From Riemerella anatipestifer_F (GTDB lineage: Bacteria; Bacteroidota; Bacteroidia; Flavobacteriales; Weeksellaceae), in NCBI RefSeq assembly GCF_037861325.1, contig NZ_JAFELW010000001.1: DNA of 64,000 bases. One strand, written 5' to 3'. The notes beneath the pieces are model-generated. The model ran no database searches. It was not told the DNA's origin and saw nothing but the letters and a program-made list of their open reading frames with translations. This document shows positions 1 to 9,500 of this stretch, in pieces. The translations under genes and the position numbers were made by a program. How positions within the stretch are numbered: the first letter of the stretch is position 1; each line of letters starts with the position of its first letter.

Positions 1-2467
1 CGTACTTTTCTTCACCATAAATCATTTTTAGTACCATATCCTTCTCAGGAGACTTATTCTTTAAGAATGCTACAGCCTCTTTTAAAGTCATACTATCTTG
101 TGTCATATACTTTTCAAAGCCTTTTAATACATTATCAGGAGCACCGCTTTCTTTTAAATTGGCAAATATATTTTTCCAATCTTCAGTACTTAGAGTATAG
201 ATTTGCTCATTTATACCTTCTCTATATTCCTCATGTCTAAGTGCCGATGCTACAGGCATTGCATTGTAAGTACGTCTTTTCACTTGATCTATATTCCAAG
301 GTGTGGCTAAAAGAGTAAAGTTTACCACCTTCACATCATCTCTAAACTGTTCCGTCTCTTGTATTGCCCAAAGTGGATAAGTATCATTATCACCATATAC
401 GAAGAGAATACCGTCTTTAGGAAGTGATTTTAGTGTAGAATAAGCATAATCATAAGCGGCATATCTTCCACTTCTGTCATGTGGATTGTAATTTTGGAAG
501 CCCATCATTAACGGAACTCCTAAAAGTAAAACTCCAGCACCTAAAATTGCACTAGATTTTTTAACTTTTTGATTCAATAATTGTAAGATAAACGCTGCTC
601 CTAAGCCTATCCAAATCGTAAAGGCGTAGAATGCTCCTACCATAGCATAATCTCTTTCTCTCGGTTCAAAAGGTTTTACACCTGTGTAGAAAATAATGCC
701 AACACTTGTAAGAATGAACAGAGATAATAAGGCATAGAACCTTCCAAAATCTTTAGTATACTGGAAGAACGCTCCCAATAAACCTAAAATAAGCGGAAGG
801 AAAAAGAAATAAACTGTACTTTCATTTTTATACTTTTCAGGCATGTCTGATTGGTTGCCGTACAGATAATTATCTATCACAGGAATCCCTGATATCCAAT
901 TTCCGTTGGTGTTTTCCATATGACCTTCCAAATCATTTTGACGACCAACAAAATTCCACATTAAATATCTCACAAAATAATGTCCATTTTGGAATGTAAT
1001 AAAATAATCTAAACTCTGTCCAAATGTAGGCTTTTTAAGATTGATTAAGTGGTACTGTTTTGCTTGTAGATAATCATCAACAGTAATAGTACCGTTATCA
1101 TATTTTTTTCTAAGTTCATCAAAATACTTATGAGCTTCAGGATTATTTGCTATATCTTCATCAGCATAGTTAAACTCAAAATCCGGAGCACCATACATAG
1201 AAATGTAATTAGACATTACATTCTTATCTTGCACAAACATTCTCGGCATAAAGCCTACATGTGCCTTGTTATAAACATAATTAGTCTTATCGCCTACTTT
1301 AATATAGCGTCCTGTGGTTTCGTCTTTTTCGTAAGTTTCGCCTGTTTTTATCGTTTTTAGACTTCCATCTTCATTCTTTTCCATTCCGTTCCAGTCCAAG
1401 TGGGCAGTATAATTTTGTCCATACAAAGTAGGCCAATCTCCATATTGTTCGCGATTATAATAATCAAGCATACCAATGGCGTTATCAGGATTATTAAGGT
1501 TCATTGGTGGATTAGCATTGGCACGAATAGGTATCATCAACCAACAAGAAAAACCAATAATCATATAAACCATAGATAGTACCGCCATTTGTACCAATCT
1601 ATTTCCTTTGGAACGAGCGTAGTTAATAGCAAAATATCCTAAAGCAATGAGTACTAAAAACGCAAAGATAGTCCCTGAATGGAAAGGCAATCCTAAACCA
1701 TTAACGAAGAATATCTCCGAATTACCAAACATCCTCATCACAAAAGGAAAAATACCTTTAAATACAAGAGCGAGAACAAATAATGTAATTACATTGGCTA
1801 TCGCAAAAGATTTCCAAGAGAAATCATAATTTCTAGAGTAATAAACCAAACAGATAAATGGCACTACCAACATTACCATCATATGAACTCCCACGGAAAG
1901 CCCTATTAGGAAAAAGATAAGGATAATCCATCTCTCGTTATCAGAGGATTGATATTCGTTCTCCCATTTGGTTATAAGCCAAGCGATTAACGCTATAAAT
2001 AATGATGCCATAGAGTAAACCTCGCCTTCCACAGCGGAAAACCAAAAAGTATCCGAAAAAGTAAAACACAAAGCTCCTATCAAACCTGAAAATAGAATAA
2101 CCCATTTTTCATTTTCAGTAACTTCCTCAAAATCTTTACGCAACAGTCGTCTAACCAAATGAGTGATTGTCCAAAATAAAAATAAAATGGTAAAGGCACT
2201 AAACAAGGCAGACATTGCATTGATAACCAAAGAGTAATAAGCTCCATTACCAAAGGCTAGCATCGCAAACACTGCTCCCACCAATTGGAACAATGCCGCC
2301 CCTGGAGCGTGTGTAACCTCTAATTTCACGGCAGAGGAAATATACTCGCCACAATCCCAAAAGCTAAAATTAGGTTCTATAGTGGATAAATAAGTTATTA
2401 AGGCTATCCCAAAAACTATCCAGCCTAAAATGGTGTTCCATTTTTTAAAACTCCAGTGCTTCATCAT
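1..2467 (-). CDS. DUF2723 family membrane protein (partial, C-terminus beyond window)
   Basis: An open frame runs from ATG at 2467 to the window edge with no stop, giving 822 codons; the C-terminus lies outside. The N-terminal half has about ten or more hydrophobic segments and the early motif FWDCGEYI, typical of DUF2723 proteins, which resemble protein O-mannosyltransferases (GT-C fold). A long extracytoplasmic stretch with YDNGT and YFVRYLMWNFVGRQND follows, then more membrane helices (around residues 610-690), then a soluble part containing ILFVYGDNDTYPLWAIQE. The family is widespread in Bacteroidota and usually exceeds 1000 residues. The donor and acceptor are unknown; a lipid-linked sugar transferase role is inferred from fold. 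A second ATG lies at 2464. The tatC terminator lies just upstream, so this gene probably has its own promoter. Confidence 0.85.
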   Translation of the reverse strand, partial: MMKHWSFKKWNTILGWIVFGIALITYLSTIEPNFSFWDCGEYISSAVKLEVTHAPGAALFQLVGAVFAMLAFGNGAYYSLVINAMSALFSAFTILFLFWTITHLVRRLLRKDFEEVTENEKWVILFSGLIGALCFTFSDTFWFSAVEGEVYSMASLFIALIAWLITKWENEYQSSDNERWIILIFFLIGLSVGVHMMVMLVVPFICLVYYSRNYDFSWKSFAIANVITLFVLALVFKGIFPFVMRMFGNSEIFFVNGLGLPFHSGTIFAFLVLIALGYFAINYARSKGNRLVQMAVLSMVYMIIGFSCWLMIPIRANANPPMNLNNPDNAIGMLDYYNREQYGDWPTLYGQNYTAHLDWNGMEKNEDGSLKTIKTGETYEKDETTGRYIKVGDKTNYVYNKAHVGFMPRMFVQDKNVMSNYISMYGAPDFEFNYADEDIANNPEAHKYFDELRKKYDNGTITVDDYLQAKQYHLINLKKPTFGQSLDYFITFQNGHYFVRYLMWNFVGRQNDLEGHMENTNGNWISGIPVIDNYLYGNQSDMPEKYKNESTVYFFFLPLILGLLGAFFQYTKDFGRFYALLSLFILTSVGIIFYTGVKPFEPRERDYAMVGAFYAFTIWIGLGAAFILQLLNQKVKKSSAILGAGVLLLGVPLMMGFQNYNPHDRSGRYAAYDYAYSTLKSLPKDGILFVYGDNDTYPLWAIQETEQFRDDVKVVNFTLLATPWNIDQVKRRTYNAMPVASALRHEEYREGINEQIYTLSTEDWKNIFANLKESGAPDNVLKGFEKYMTQDSMTLKEAVAFLKNKSPEKDMVLKMIYGEEKY

Positions 2468-2519
2468 ATTTTTTAAACTTTGGTGCGAAAATAATGTTTT
2501 TCATCTATTTATAAAAGAA

Positions 2520-2554
2520 AAAGACAAGGAGAGTTTGCTTTTATCCTTGTCTTT
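2520..2554 (-). terminator. Rho-independent terminator downstream of tatC
   Basis: Perfect 11-bp inverted repeat (AAAGACAAGGA / TCCTTGTCTTT) with a 13-nt loop. On the minus strand it is followed by a T-rich run. It lies between the tatC stop and the DUF2723 start, so it ends the kdsD-tatC transcript. Confidence 0.75.
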
Positions 2555-2588
2555 ATATTACCTGGTATTACTTTATAAAATTCATTAC

Positions 2589-3416
2589 TTACTTCGGTAA
2601 CGGTAAATTAAGTGCTTCTTCCTTTTTAATTCTTCGGTAAACCAATGCTGACATCAAGATGCATATTTCATAGAGAACTACTAGTGGAAATGCTGCCGCC
2701 AACATACTGATAATATCTGCAGGTGTAATAAAAGCCGCCACCACCATAATCACTACAATAGCGTGTCTTCTATAAGTTCTTAAAAACATAGGAGTAAGTA
2801 TGCCTATAGAAGTAAGTATATAAACAATCATCGGAAATAAAAATATCACAGCCATACCTAAAACAACTTGAAGTAAAATAGTAACATAGCTTGATAAATC
2901 TATATCCACCCTTACAAAATCCGAAATACTAAAGAAATAACCAAAATTGATAACAAAAGGCATTACCAAAAAGTATCCTGATAATGCTCCCATCACAAAT
3001 AACACCCAAGTTCCATTGATGATGAAAATAGAGTTTTTTCTTTCAGATTCTTTAAGTGCTGGACTGATAAATTTCCAAAGTTCCCAAATAACATAAGGAA
3101 ATGCGATGATAAGCCCTCCAACTACAGAAACAGCCATCATCATATTAAACTGTTCAAACAGTCGCCTTACTTGTATTGGAAACGAATGCGGCATCACAAT
3201 AACATCTTCACCCACAAACATTCTAGAAAAATAATTAACCACTCTAAAAGTAAGAAAATCTGGACGAGTAGGACCAAAAATAATATGATCCATAATCCAA
3301 TTGATATTAAACCCAATTAAAAACCCACCTACTACAATAGCTATTATAGAACGCACCAAATGCCCTCTAAGCTCTCCTATATGCCCTAAAAAGGACATTT
3401 CTTTTTCTTCACTCAC
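2589..3416 (-). CDS. tatC: Sec-independent protein translocase TatC
   Basis: A 275-residue polytopic protein with six predicted membrane helices. TatC binds twin-arginine signal peptides and, with TatA, exports folded proteins across the inner membrane. The N-terminus has the family signature FLGHIGELRGHL (E. coli HLIELRKRL region), and the segment after the second helix, PYVIWELWKFISPAL followed by KESERK, matches the conserved cytoplasmic loop. The first periplasmic loop is longer than in E. coli, giving 275 rather than about 258 residues, as in other Bacteroidota (recalled). It starts 20 bp downstream of kdsD, so the two are probably co-transcribed. No tatA/tatB is visible in this window. 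Confidence 0.95.
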   Translation of the reverse strand: MSEEKEMSFLGHIGELRGHLVRSIIAIVVGGFLIGFNINWIMDHIIFGPTRPDFLTFRVVNYFSRMFVGEDVIVMPHSFPIQVRRLFEQFNMMMAVSVVGGLIIAFPYVIWELWKFISPALKESERKNSIFIINGTWVLFVMGALSGYFLVMPFVINFGYFFSISDFVRVDIDLSSYVTILLQVVLGMAVIFLFPMIVYILTSIGILTPMFLRTYRRHAIVVIMVVAAFITPADIISMLAAAFPLVVLYEICILMSALVYRRIKKEEALNLPLPK

Positions 3417-3436
3417 TAGTTTTATTTTTTACAAAG

Positions 3437-4396
3437 TTACAAGATTCCTTCGTCTAACAAAGTATGCAAATCTATAATCCCAAAATAGTTACCTTTATCC
3501 GTTACAATCAGCTGACCTATGTTATACTGTTTAAGTATTTTCATAGCTTCTTTTGCTAATGCTTCTTTATCTATAGTTTTGGGAGTTAAACTCATTATAT
3601 CTTTAGCTTTAATCTCTTTAATATCGTCATTACTCATGAGCATTCTCCTTAAATCTCCATCAGTAATAATACCTTTTATGGCATCTCCTTCCGTAACTAC
3701 TGTAACTCCGTGCGTAGAAGCACTAATGGAAATTATCACTTCCTTAATGGACGCCTCCTCTGAAACTTGAGGCTTTTGTGAAGATAAAAACTGACCTACC
3801 TTAGCCGTAAGATTCTTACCTAAACTTCCACCAGGGTGAAACTTCGCAAAATCGGTATCTTTAAAATGATTGATTTCCATAAGACACACAGCCAAAGCAT
3901 CTCCCAATGCCATTTGCACCGTAGTAGAGCTTGTTGGAGCCAATTTATTAGGACACGCTTCTTTCTCTACAAAAGTGTTAAGCACAATATCCGAATGTTC
4001 TGCTAGTTTGGATTTTAAATTTCCTGTCATACCTATAAGCCCAGACGAATATTGCTTAAGATAAGGAGCTAGATTAACTATCTCTGGCGAATTACCAGAA
4101 TTAGAAATACATAGTACAACATCATTTTTTTGAACCACTCCTAAATCTCCATGGATAGCCTCTGCTGCGTGCAGAAACTGTGCAGGCGTCCCTGTAGAAT
4201 TAAGCGTTGCCACAATCTTATTCCCTACATGAGCAGACTTACCTATCCCTACCACAATTAACTTACCGCTTGATTTATTGATGAGTTCTACCGCATCTAA
4301 AAAACTATTATTCAGATTATCTCTTAGCCTTTCCAATTCTGCTATTTCTGTATCAATAGCCTTTTTAGCAATATCTATAAGAGCGGTAGATTTCAT
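3437..4396 (-). CDS. kdsD: D-arabinose 5-phosphate isomerase (KdsD/KpsF/GutQ family)
   Basis: 319 residues, close to E. coli KdsD (328). Converts D-ribulose 5-phosphate to D-arabinose 5-phosphate, the first step towards Kdo for LPS. A SIS sugar-isomerase domain occupies about residues 30-175 (VVGIGKSAHVGNKI; HAAEAIHGDLG with the conserved metal-site histidine; CISNSGNSPEIV), followed by two CBS domains (about 205-319; GVTVVTEGDAIKGIITDGDLRR is split across the first). ATG at 4396 follows an AT-rich 140-bp divergent region shared with recQ. KdsD is favoured over GutQ or KpsF because no gut or capsule genes are adjacent. Confidence 0.92.
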   Translation of the reverse strand: MKSTALIDIAKKAIDTEIAELERLRDNLNNSFLDAVELINKSSGKLIVVGIGKSAHVGNKIVATLNSTGTPAQFLHAAEAIHGDLGVVQKNDVVLCISNSGNSPEIVNLAPYLKQYSSGLIGMTGNLKSKLAEHSDIVLNTFVEKEACPNKLAPTSSTTVQMALGDALAVCLMEINHFKDTDFAKFHPGGSLGKNLTAKVGQFLSSQKPQVSEEASIKEVIISISASTHGVTVVTEGDAIKGIITDGDLRRMLMSNDDIKEIKAKDIMSLTPKTIDKEALAKEAMKILKQYNIGQLIVTDKGNYFGIIDLHTLLDEGIL

Positions 4397-4496
4397 TATT
4401 TATTATTTTTTATTTATTTTCGTACCTCAGAACCTAACTTAAATTAGAAAACAAAGTTTTATTTAACTAATTTAATTTAAAACCAAAAGTTTTTCT

Positions 4497-4504
4497 TACC
4501 TTTG
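4497..4504 (+). promoter_or_regulatory. Bacteroidota-type -7 element for recQ
   Basis: TACCTTTG matches TAnnTTTG and lies 32 nt before the recQ ATG. A clear -33 TTG at standard spacing is not visible. Confidence 0.5.
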
Positions 4505-4536
4505 GTAAGTTGCAAATTTAGTAAACTAAACTAAAA

Positions 4537-6741
4537 ATGACTAAAAAAACATACAATTTAGCAGAAGAGCTCAAAAAATATTTTGGATTTTCTACCTTTA
4601 AAGGACAGCAAGAAGCTATTATTAGTACACTTCTTGGAGGCAAAGACGTATTTGTACTTATGCCTACTGGCGGAGGTAAATCTCTTTGTTATCAGCTTCC
4701 TGCACTTATTTCAGAAGGTACAGCTATTGTGGTATCTCCACTTATTGCCCTGATGAAAAACCAAGTAGATGCAGTTAATGGGCTTTCTTCTGAGGAAGGC
4801 GTAGCACATGTACTTAATTCTTCTCTTAATAAAACACAGATAAAGCAAGTTTTCAATGATATCAATAGCGGAAGAACTAAACTATTATATGTTGCTCCCG
4901 AATCTTTGATAAAAGAAGATTATTTAGATTTTTTAAAACAAGCCAATATTTCGTTCGTAGCCATAGATGAAGCTCATTGTATCTCCGAGTGGGGACACGA
5001 CTTCCGACCAGAATATCGAAATTTAAAAGGTATTATAGATAAAATAGCTAATGTTCCTGTTATTGCTCTCACAGCAACAGCTACTCCTAAAGTACAAGAC
5101 GATATTCAGAAAACATTGGGTATGTCTGATGCGGTAGTTTTTAAAGAAAGCTTTAACCGACCAAATCTATTTTACGAAGTACGCCCAAAAGTAGATGTAG
5201 AAAAGGAAATTGTAAAATTCATCAATAAAAATAAAGGGAAGTCAGGGATAGTTTACTGTCTTAGCCGTAAAAAGGTAGAAGAATTTGCACAGACTTTACA
5301 AGTTAATGGCATCAATGCTCTACCCTATCACGCAGGGTTAGACCAAAAAACAAGAGTGGCTAATCAAGATAAATTCTTAATGGAAGAGTGCGATGTGATT
5401 GTAGCTACCATCGCTTTTGGTATGGGTATAGATAAGCCTGATGTTCGTTTTGTGATACATTATGATTTCCCTAAATCTTTAGAAAGTTATTACCAAGAAA
5501 CAGGTAGAGCTGGTAGAGACGGCGGCGAAGGACATTGTTTAGCATTCTACGACCCTAAAGATATTGAGAAATTAGAAAAATTTTTAGCTCAAAAATCGGT
5601 TTCGGAGAAAGAAGTTGGTTTACAGTTACTAAATGAAGTAGTAGGATATGCCGAAACTTCTATGAGTAGAAGACAATACATACTCTACTATTTTGGTGAA
5701 GAGTTTGACCCAATTAACGGTGCTGGTGCCAAAATGGACGACAACTCTGTAAATCCGCCTAAGCTAAAAGATGTTACAAGCGATTTTAAAACGGTTTTAA
5801 ACCTCATTAAAAGTTTAGAAGAAAAATTCAAAACTAAAGACTTAATCGCAGTCCTTGTAGGCAAAGAAACGCCAACTACCAAATCTTATAAGTTAGAAAA
5901 ATCTGAGTTCTTTGGTATAGGTAAAAAGACTTCGGGTAACTATTGGAAATCTATCATTAGACAAGCTACGGTGAGAGGTTATATCATCAAAGACATAGAA
6001 ACTTATGGGATACTTAGGATAAGTGATAAAGGACAAAAAATTGTTTCAGGAAAAGACAAAGAACCTTTCTTAATCGCTGAAGATAGAGAGTACGATTTAG
6101 CCCAAACTAAAGCCGATTCAGACCAAGTACAACTCCAAAGTGGTGGTGGACTTGATAAAGTTCTGTTTAATCAACTCAAGGATTTGAGAAAGAAAATCGC
6201 TCAAAAGCAAGGTATTCCTCCTTACACCGTGTTTATGGACCCTAGTTTAGAGGATATGACGGTGCAATACCCTATCACTATAGAAGAAATTGCAAAGGTT
6301 TATGGTGTAGGTGAGGGTAAAGCTAAAAAGTTTGGGAAAGAATTTGCCGAGTTCATCAAAAAATATGTTGAAGATAACAACATAGAACGCCCTGATGATA
6401 TGGTGCTAAAAAAAGTAGCAAACAAATCTAGCCACAAAGTGTTCATCATTCAAAATACAGATAAAAAGATAGATTTAGAAGATATTGCTAATGCTAAAAA
6501 CCTTTCGATGGACGAACTCATTTCCGAAATGGAAAGTATCGTTTACCAAGGCACAAAACTCAATATAGATTATTATATAGAGGAGAATTTTGACGAGGAA
6601 ATGGTAGATGACTTTATGGAGTTTATGAAAGAGTCTGAAAGTGATAGTATGAAAGTCCTTTTAGCAGAGTTTGGCGAAGAGTTGAGCGATGACGAAGTTC
6701 GCCTGCTTAGAATTAAGTTTATTAGCGATGTAGCCAACTAA
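4537..6741 (+). CDS. recQ: ATP-dependent DNA helicase RecQ (zinc-site cysteines lost)
   Basis: 734 residues. A 3'-5' helicase of the RecQ family for recombination and replication repair. Motifs: Walker A MPTGGGKS (Lys48), DEAH box in AIDEAHCISEWGHDFRPEY (about 145), and motif VI QETGRAGRDG (about 320). The RQC winged-helix region (about 400-520) is followed by HRDC (about 545-610) and a C-terminal acidic helical extension to 734, making it longer than E. coli RecQ (609). The zinc-binding subdomain (about 370-400) is odd: where most RecQs have four cysteines around CRR...YFGE...CxxCDxC, this reads AETSMSRRQYILYYFGEEF and then GAGAKMDDN, with no Cys. The helicase motifs are intact, so the gene looks functional. 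The glycosyltransferase gene starts 4 bp after its stop. Confidence 0.96.
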   Translation: MTKKTYNLAEELKKYFGFSTFKGQQEAIISTLLGGKDVFVLMPTGGGKSLCYQLPALISEGTAIVVSPLIALMKNQVDAVNGLSSEEGVAHVLNSSLNKTQIKQVFNDINSGRTKLLYVAPESLIKEDYLDFLKQANISFVAIDEAHCISEWGHDFRPEYRNLKGIIDKIANVPVIALTATATPKVQDDIQKTLGMSDAVVFKESFNRPNLFYEVRPKVDVEKEIVKFINKNKGKSGIVYCLSRKKVEEFAQTLQVNGINALPYHAGLDQKTRVANQDKFLMEECDVIVATIAFGMGIDKPDVRFVIHYDFPKSLESYYQETGRAGRDGGEGHCLAFYDPKDIEKLEKFLAQKSVSEKEVGLQLLNEVVGYAETSMSRRQYILYYFGEEFDPINGAGAKMDDNSVNPPKLKDVTSDFKTVLNLIKSLEEKFKTKDLIAVLVGKETPTTKSYKLEKSEFFGIGKKTSGNYWKSIIRQATVRGYIIKDIETYGILRISDKGQKIVSGKDKEPFLIAEDREYDLAQTKADSDQVQLQSGGGLDKVLFNQLKDLRKKIAQKQGIPPYTVFMDPSLEDMTVQYPITIEEIAKVYGVGEGKAKKFGKEFAEFIKKYVEDNNIERPDDMVLKKVANKSSHKVFIIQNTDKKIDLEDIANAKNLSMDELISEMESIVYQGTKLNIDYYIEENFDEEMVDDFMEFMKESESDSMKVLLAEFGEELSDDEVRLLRIKFISDVAN

Positions 6742-6745
6742 TTTT

Positions 6746-7819
6746 ATGAGAAAAAAGGAGATTATTTTTATTCTTCCCGATATGGAAATGGGTGGTGCAG
6801 AACGAATTGTAACCACCATCGCTAATCATCTACCGAGAGAAAAATTCACTCCTAAAATAATGCTTCTTAGAAAAGAAGGCGGTTATTTAGATTTTCTAAA
6901 AAAGGATATAGAGATTATAGATTTAAAAACACCTAGAATACGCCATTCTCTAAAACCTATTTTAAAGGAAATATGGAGGAGAAAGCCAGATATTGTATTC
7001 TCTGGATTCGGCGAGGTAAATGCTTATTTATCAATATTTACACGGCTTTTCCCTAAAGTGAAATTTATCGCTAGGGAGACCAATGTAGTTTCTAAACATG
7101 TTATAAGAAAGGAAATTAAATTTTTCTACAAATTTTATAATAACTTCCATACTATTATTGCTCAAAGTGATGATATGGCGGAAGATTTAATTAAAAACTT
7201 CAATATAAAACCTAACAAAATTACCAAAATCAACAATCCTGTTGATTTTGAGTTTATAGACCAGCAACTTTCTATTTCAGAAAAACCTAACCTTTTCTCA
7301 AATGAAATGAAAAATGTGGTTGCCATAGGTAATCTATCTGAAAGAAAAGGCTTTGATAATTTACTAAAGGTATTTTCTTTTCTTAAAGATAAAGCCATAA
7401 AACTCCATATTTTAGGCGATGGTAAGGATAAGGAGCTTCTCCACCAAATGAAAGAAGATTTAGGACTGTCCAATGTGATATTCCACGGAAAACAAAAGAA
7501 CCCTTATCAATTTCTAAAATATGCAGACTTATTTATTCTCTCTTCAAGATACGAGGGTTTCCCTAATGTATTGCTAGAGGCTGGGGCTTGTGGCACTTAT
7601 GCTCTTGCCAATAACTGCCCTGGAGGAATTAACGAGATTATAAAACACGGCGTAAACGGAGAAGTTGCAAACATAGAAAATCACAAAGAGTTTTCAGAAA
7701 AAATAAAAACCATATTACCTCAAGGAAATTATCCTAAAGAAAATATAAGAAACCACATTTATTCTTTATTTTCCAAAGATGTGATTTTAGAGCAATATGT
7801 CAATCTATTAAGCCTATAA
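6746..7819 (+). CDS. Glycosyltransferase family 4 protein
   Basis: 357 residues with a GT-B two-domain layout. The N-terminal domain has the loop PDMEMGGAERIVTTIANHL typical of GT4 enzymes using nucleotide sugars. The C-terminal domain has NLSERKGFDNLLKVF and the EX7E signature within SSRYEGFPNVLLEAGACG (about residue 270), followed by NNCPGGINEII. Such enzymes build LPS O-antigen, capsule or glycoprotein glycans on the cytoplasmic face; the sugar and acceptor cannot be read from the sequence. It is tightly linked to recQ (4-bp gap), probably only transcriptionally. It converges on gldG with an 11-bp gap and no visible terminator between them. Confidence 0.88.
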   Translation: MRKKEIIFILPDMEMGGAERIVTTIANHLPREKFTPKIMLLRKEGGYLDFLKKDIEIIDLKTPRIRHSLKPILKEIWRRKPDIVFSGFGEVNAYLSIFTRLFPKVKFIARETNVVSKHVIRKEIKFFYKFYNNFHTIIAQSDDMAEDLIKNFNIKPNKITKINNPVDFEFIDQQLSISEKPNLFSNEMKNVVAIGNLSERKGFDNLLKVFSFLKDKAIKLHILGDGKDKELLHQMKEDLGLSNVIFHGKQKNPYQFLKYADLFILSSRYEGFPNVLLEAGACGTYALANNCPGGINEIIKHGVNGEVANIENHKEFSEKIKTILPQGNYPKENIRNHIYSLFSKDVILEQYVNLLSL

Positions 7820-7830
7820 TAATTACAGAT

Positions 7831-9498
7831 TTATTTTACATACTTCTGTTTCCTCCACCAATAAAACAAAGCACTCAACGCAGCTATCAGAACTAAAGGA
7901 GATAATAAATTAAACCACTGCCATTCTGTTCTCTCTTGTTCTATTCTTCTAGCATCTAAAAGTCGGGCTTCTATGTTTCGGTTTCTGAGGCTCATAAGGT
8001 TAGAATCGTCCAAAAGCCAATCTAGAGCATTTCTCAAAAATTGTTCGTTACCGTATTTTTGGTTGGTCAGCAAATCTACACCTAGAGGCAAAGGCTCACC
8101 TTTAAGAATTTGATTCCTACCTACATCCCCATCTGCGATTATGAGCATTTTATTTTCAGGACTTTGACTTTTAAAATTAGGAAAACTACTTCGCTCACTT
8201 CTGTTAGCATAAGCCGACCTAAATTTACCTTCTAAACTTACTGCAAAAATCTTTGGAGTGCTTGGGCGTTCCATTGCTCCCAGAGAGTCTGCATTCACAA
8301 TTTCGGAAAAGTCTACATAGTTAGGCACTGCCTTGCTAGAAGTTCTTTCGCTAGACTCAAACAAAACCTGTTTTTTGATACCTTCCCTAGAGAGCGTATC
8401 TATCGCAGTAGGAAATTCAAACTTTACAGGGTTGATATTTTTAGTAATGACATGAGGTGTTTCTGATATACCTAACGGAAAATAAGGCCAAAGGAAATTT
8501 TTATATTGAGGGTTTCCTGCAATTTCTCCTGCTCTTAGCCTTATAAAGGCTGTTTTCTTAAAGTCTTTCACTAAAGCTGGTGTAATTCTTACTCCATAAT
8601 TAAAGAAAAAATCGGTAAGATTGAGGTCTACAGGATATGCCATAATCTTCTTTGCTTGGAAAAGCGTATCCATTTCAGCGTTTACTGCATCTAGCATCCA
8701 TAGCATCTTTCCACCATTCATAATGTATTGGTCTAACACTACTTTTTCTTCGTCGGAGAAAGGTTTTCTAGGCTTAGCAACCACAAGAGCATCCATCTTT
8801 TTAAGCTTAGGCATATCGGCAGCAGAAAGTCCTGTCTCCTTTTCAGGAATAATAGCTCCTATATTATAGTTTTCTAATGCCATATCCACAAATCCTTGGA
8901 ACGCATCAGGCTTTAACTCGCTGTGATTAACAATGATACCGATGTTTTTTCTATGTTTAGTAGTCAGAGCTTTTATATTAGAAATAAGGTTGTACTCTAA
9001 ATTTTCTATAGATTTATTAAGCTGAGTGCTCGCATCTAGCCCTATTTGATCTATAATCAACGGAACGGAAGTCCCATAATCTGCATAACGCATTACTGCA
9101 TAGGGAAACAGCACAATTTCTGATACCTTCCCATCTTTCATATCTGGAAGAACAGAAGGCTGCATTCCCATTGCCATTAGCGTGTCTTTTGACATTTTAG
9201 TCTTAATAGGGTCTATGAATTTATAGTCAATTTTAGGATTGATTTTCCTAAACTCCTCTAGCATAAATTTGGTTTCGTTTTGGAGTTGCTTAAACGATGC
9301 AGGGAAATCTCCGTCCAAATAAACATCTATTACCAAAGGTTTCTTAACCGATTCTAAAGTCTTTATGGTAGCCTCGTTAAGTGTATAGCGTTTTTCTTCT
9401 GTTAGGTCAAACCTCGTTTGAAATATACCAAAAACACCCAATAGAACTATTACCCCTACGATTATAATGGTAATATTATTTTGAAGCCATTTTTTCAT
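7831..9498 (-). CDS. gldG: Gliding motility-associated ABC transporter substrate-binding protein GldG
   Basis: 555 residues. An N-terminal membrane helix (about 8-26) is followed by a large extracytoplasmic PF09822-type domain (RFDLTEEKRYTLNEAT; LVIDVYLDGDFPASFK; GLDASTQLNKSIENLEYNLISN is the central conserved part), and a C-terminal membrane helix near 530-548. In Flavobacterium johnsoniae GldG works with GldF and the ATPase GldA and is needed for gliding. The gene follows gldF by 2 bp, the usual gldFG order. No gldA is in the window. Many T9SS-positive, non-gliding Weeksellaceae keep these genes, so motility does not follow from their presence. Confidence 0.92.
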   Translation of the reverse strand: MKKWLQNNITIIIVGVIVLLGVFGIFQTRFDLTEEKRYTLNEATIKTLESVKKPLVIDVYLDGDFPASFKQLQNETKFMLEEFRKINPKIDYKFIDPIKTKMSKDTLMAMGMQPSVLPDMKDGKVSEIVLFPYAVMRYADYGTSVPLIIDQIGLDASTQLNKSIENLEYNLISNIKALTTKHRKNIGIIVNHSELKPDAFQGFVDMALENYNIGAIIPEKETGLSAADMPKLKKMDALVVAKPRKPFSDEEKVVLDQYIMNGGKMLWMLDAVNAEMDTLFQAKKIMAYPVDLNLTDFFFNYGVRITPALVKDFKKTAFIRLRAGEIAGNPQYKNFLWPYFPLGISETPHVITKNINPVKFEFPTAIDTLSREGIKKQVLFESSERTSSKAVPNYVDFSEIVNADSLGAMERPSTPKIFAVSLEGKFRSAYANRSERSSFPNFKSQSPENKMLIIADGDVGRNQILKGEPLPLGVDLLTNQKYGNEQFLRNALDWLLDDSNLMSLRNRNIEARLLDARRIEQERTEWQWFNLLSPLVLIAALSALFYWWRKQKYVK

Positions 9499-9500
9499 AC

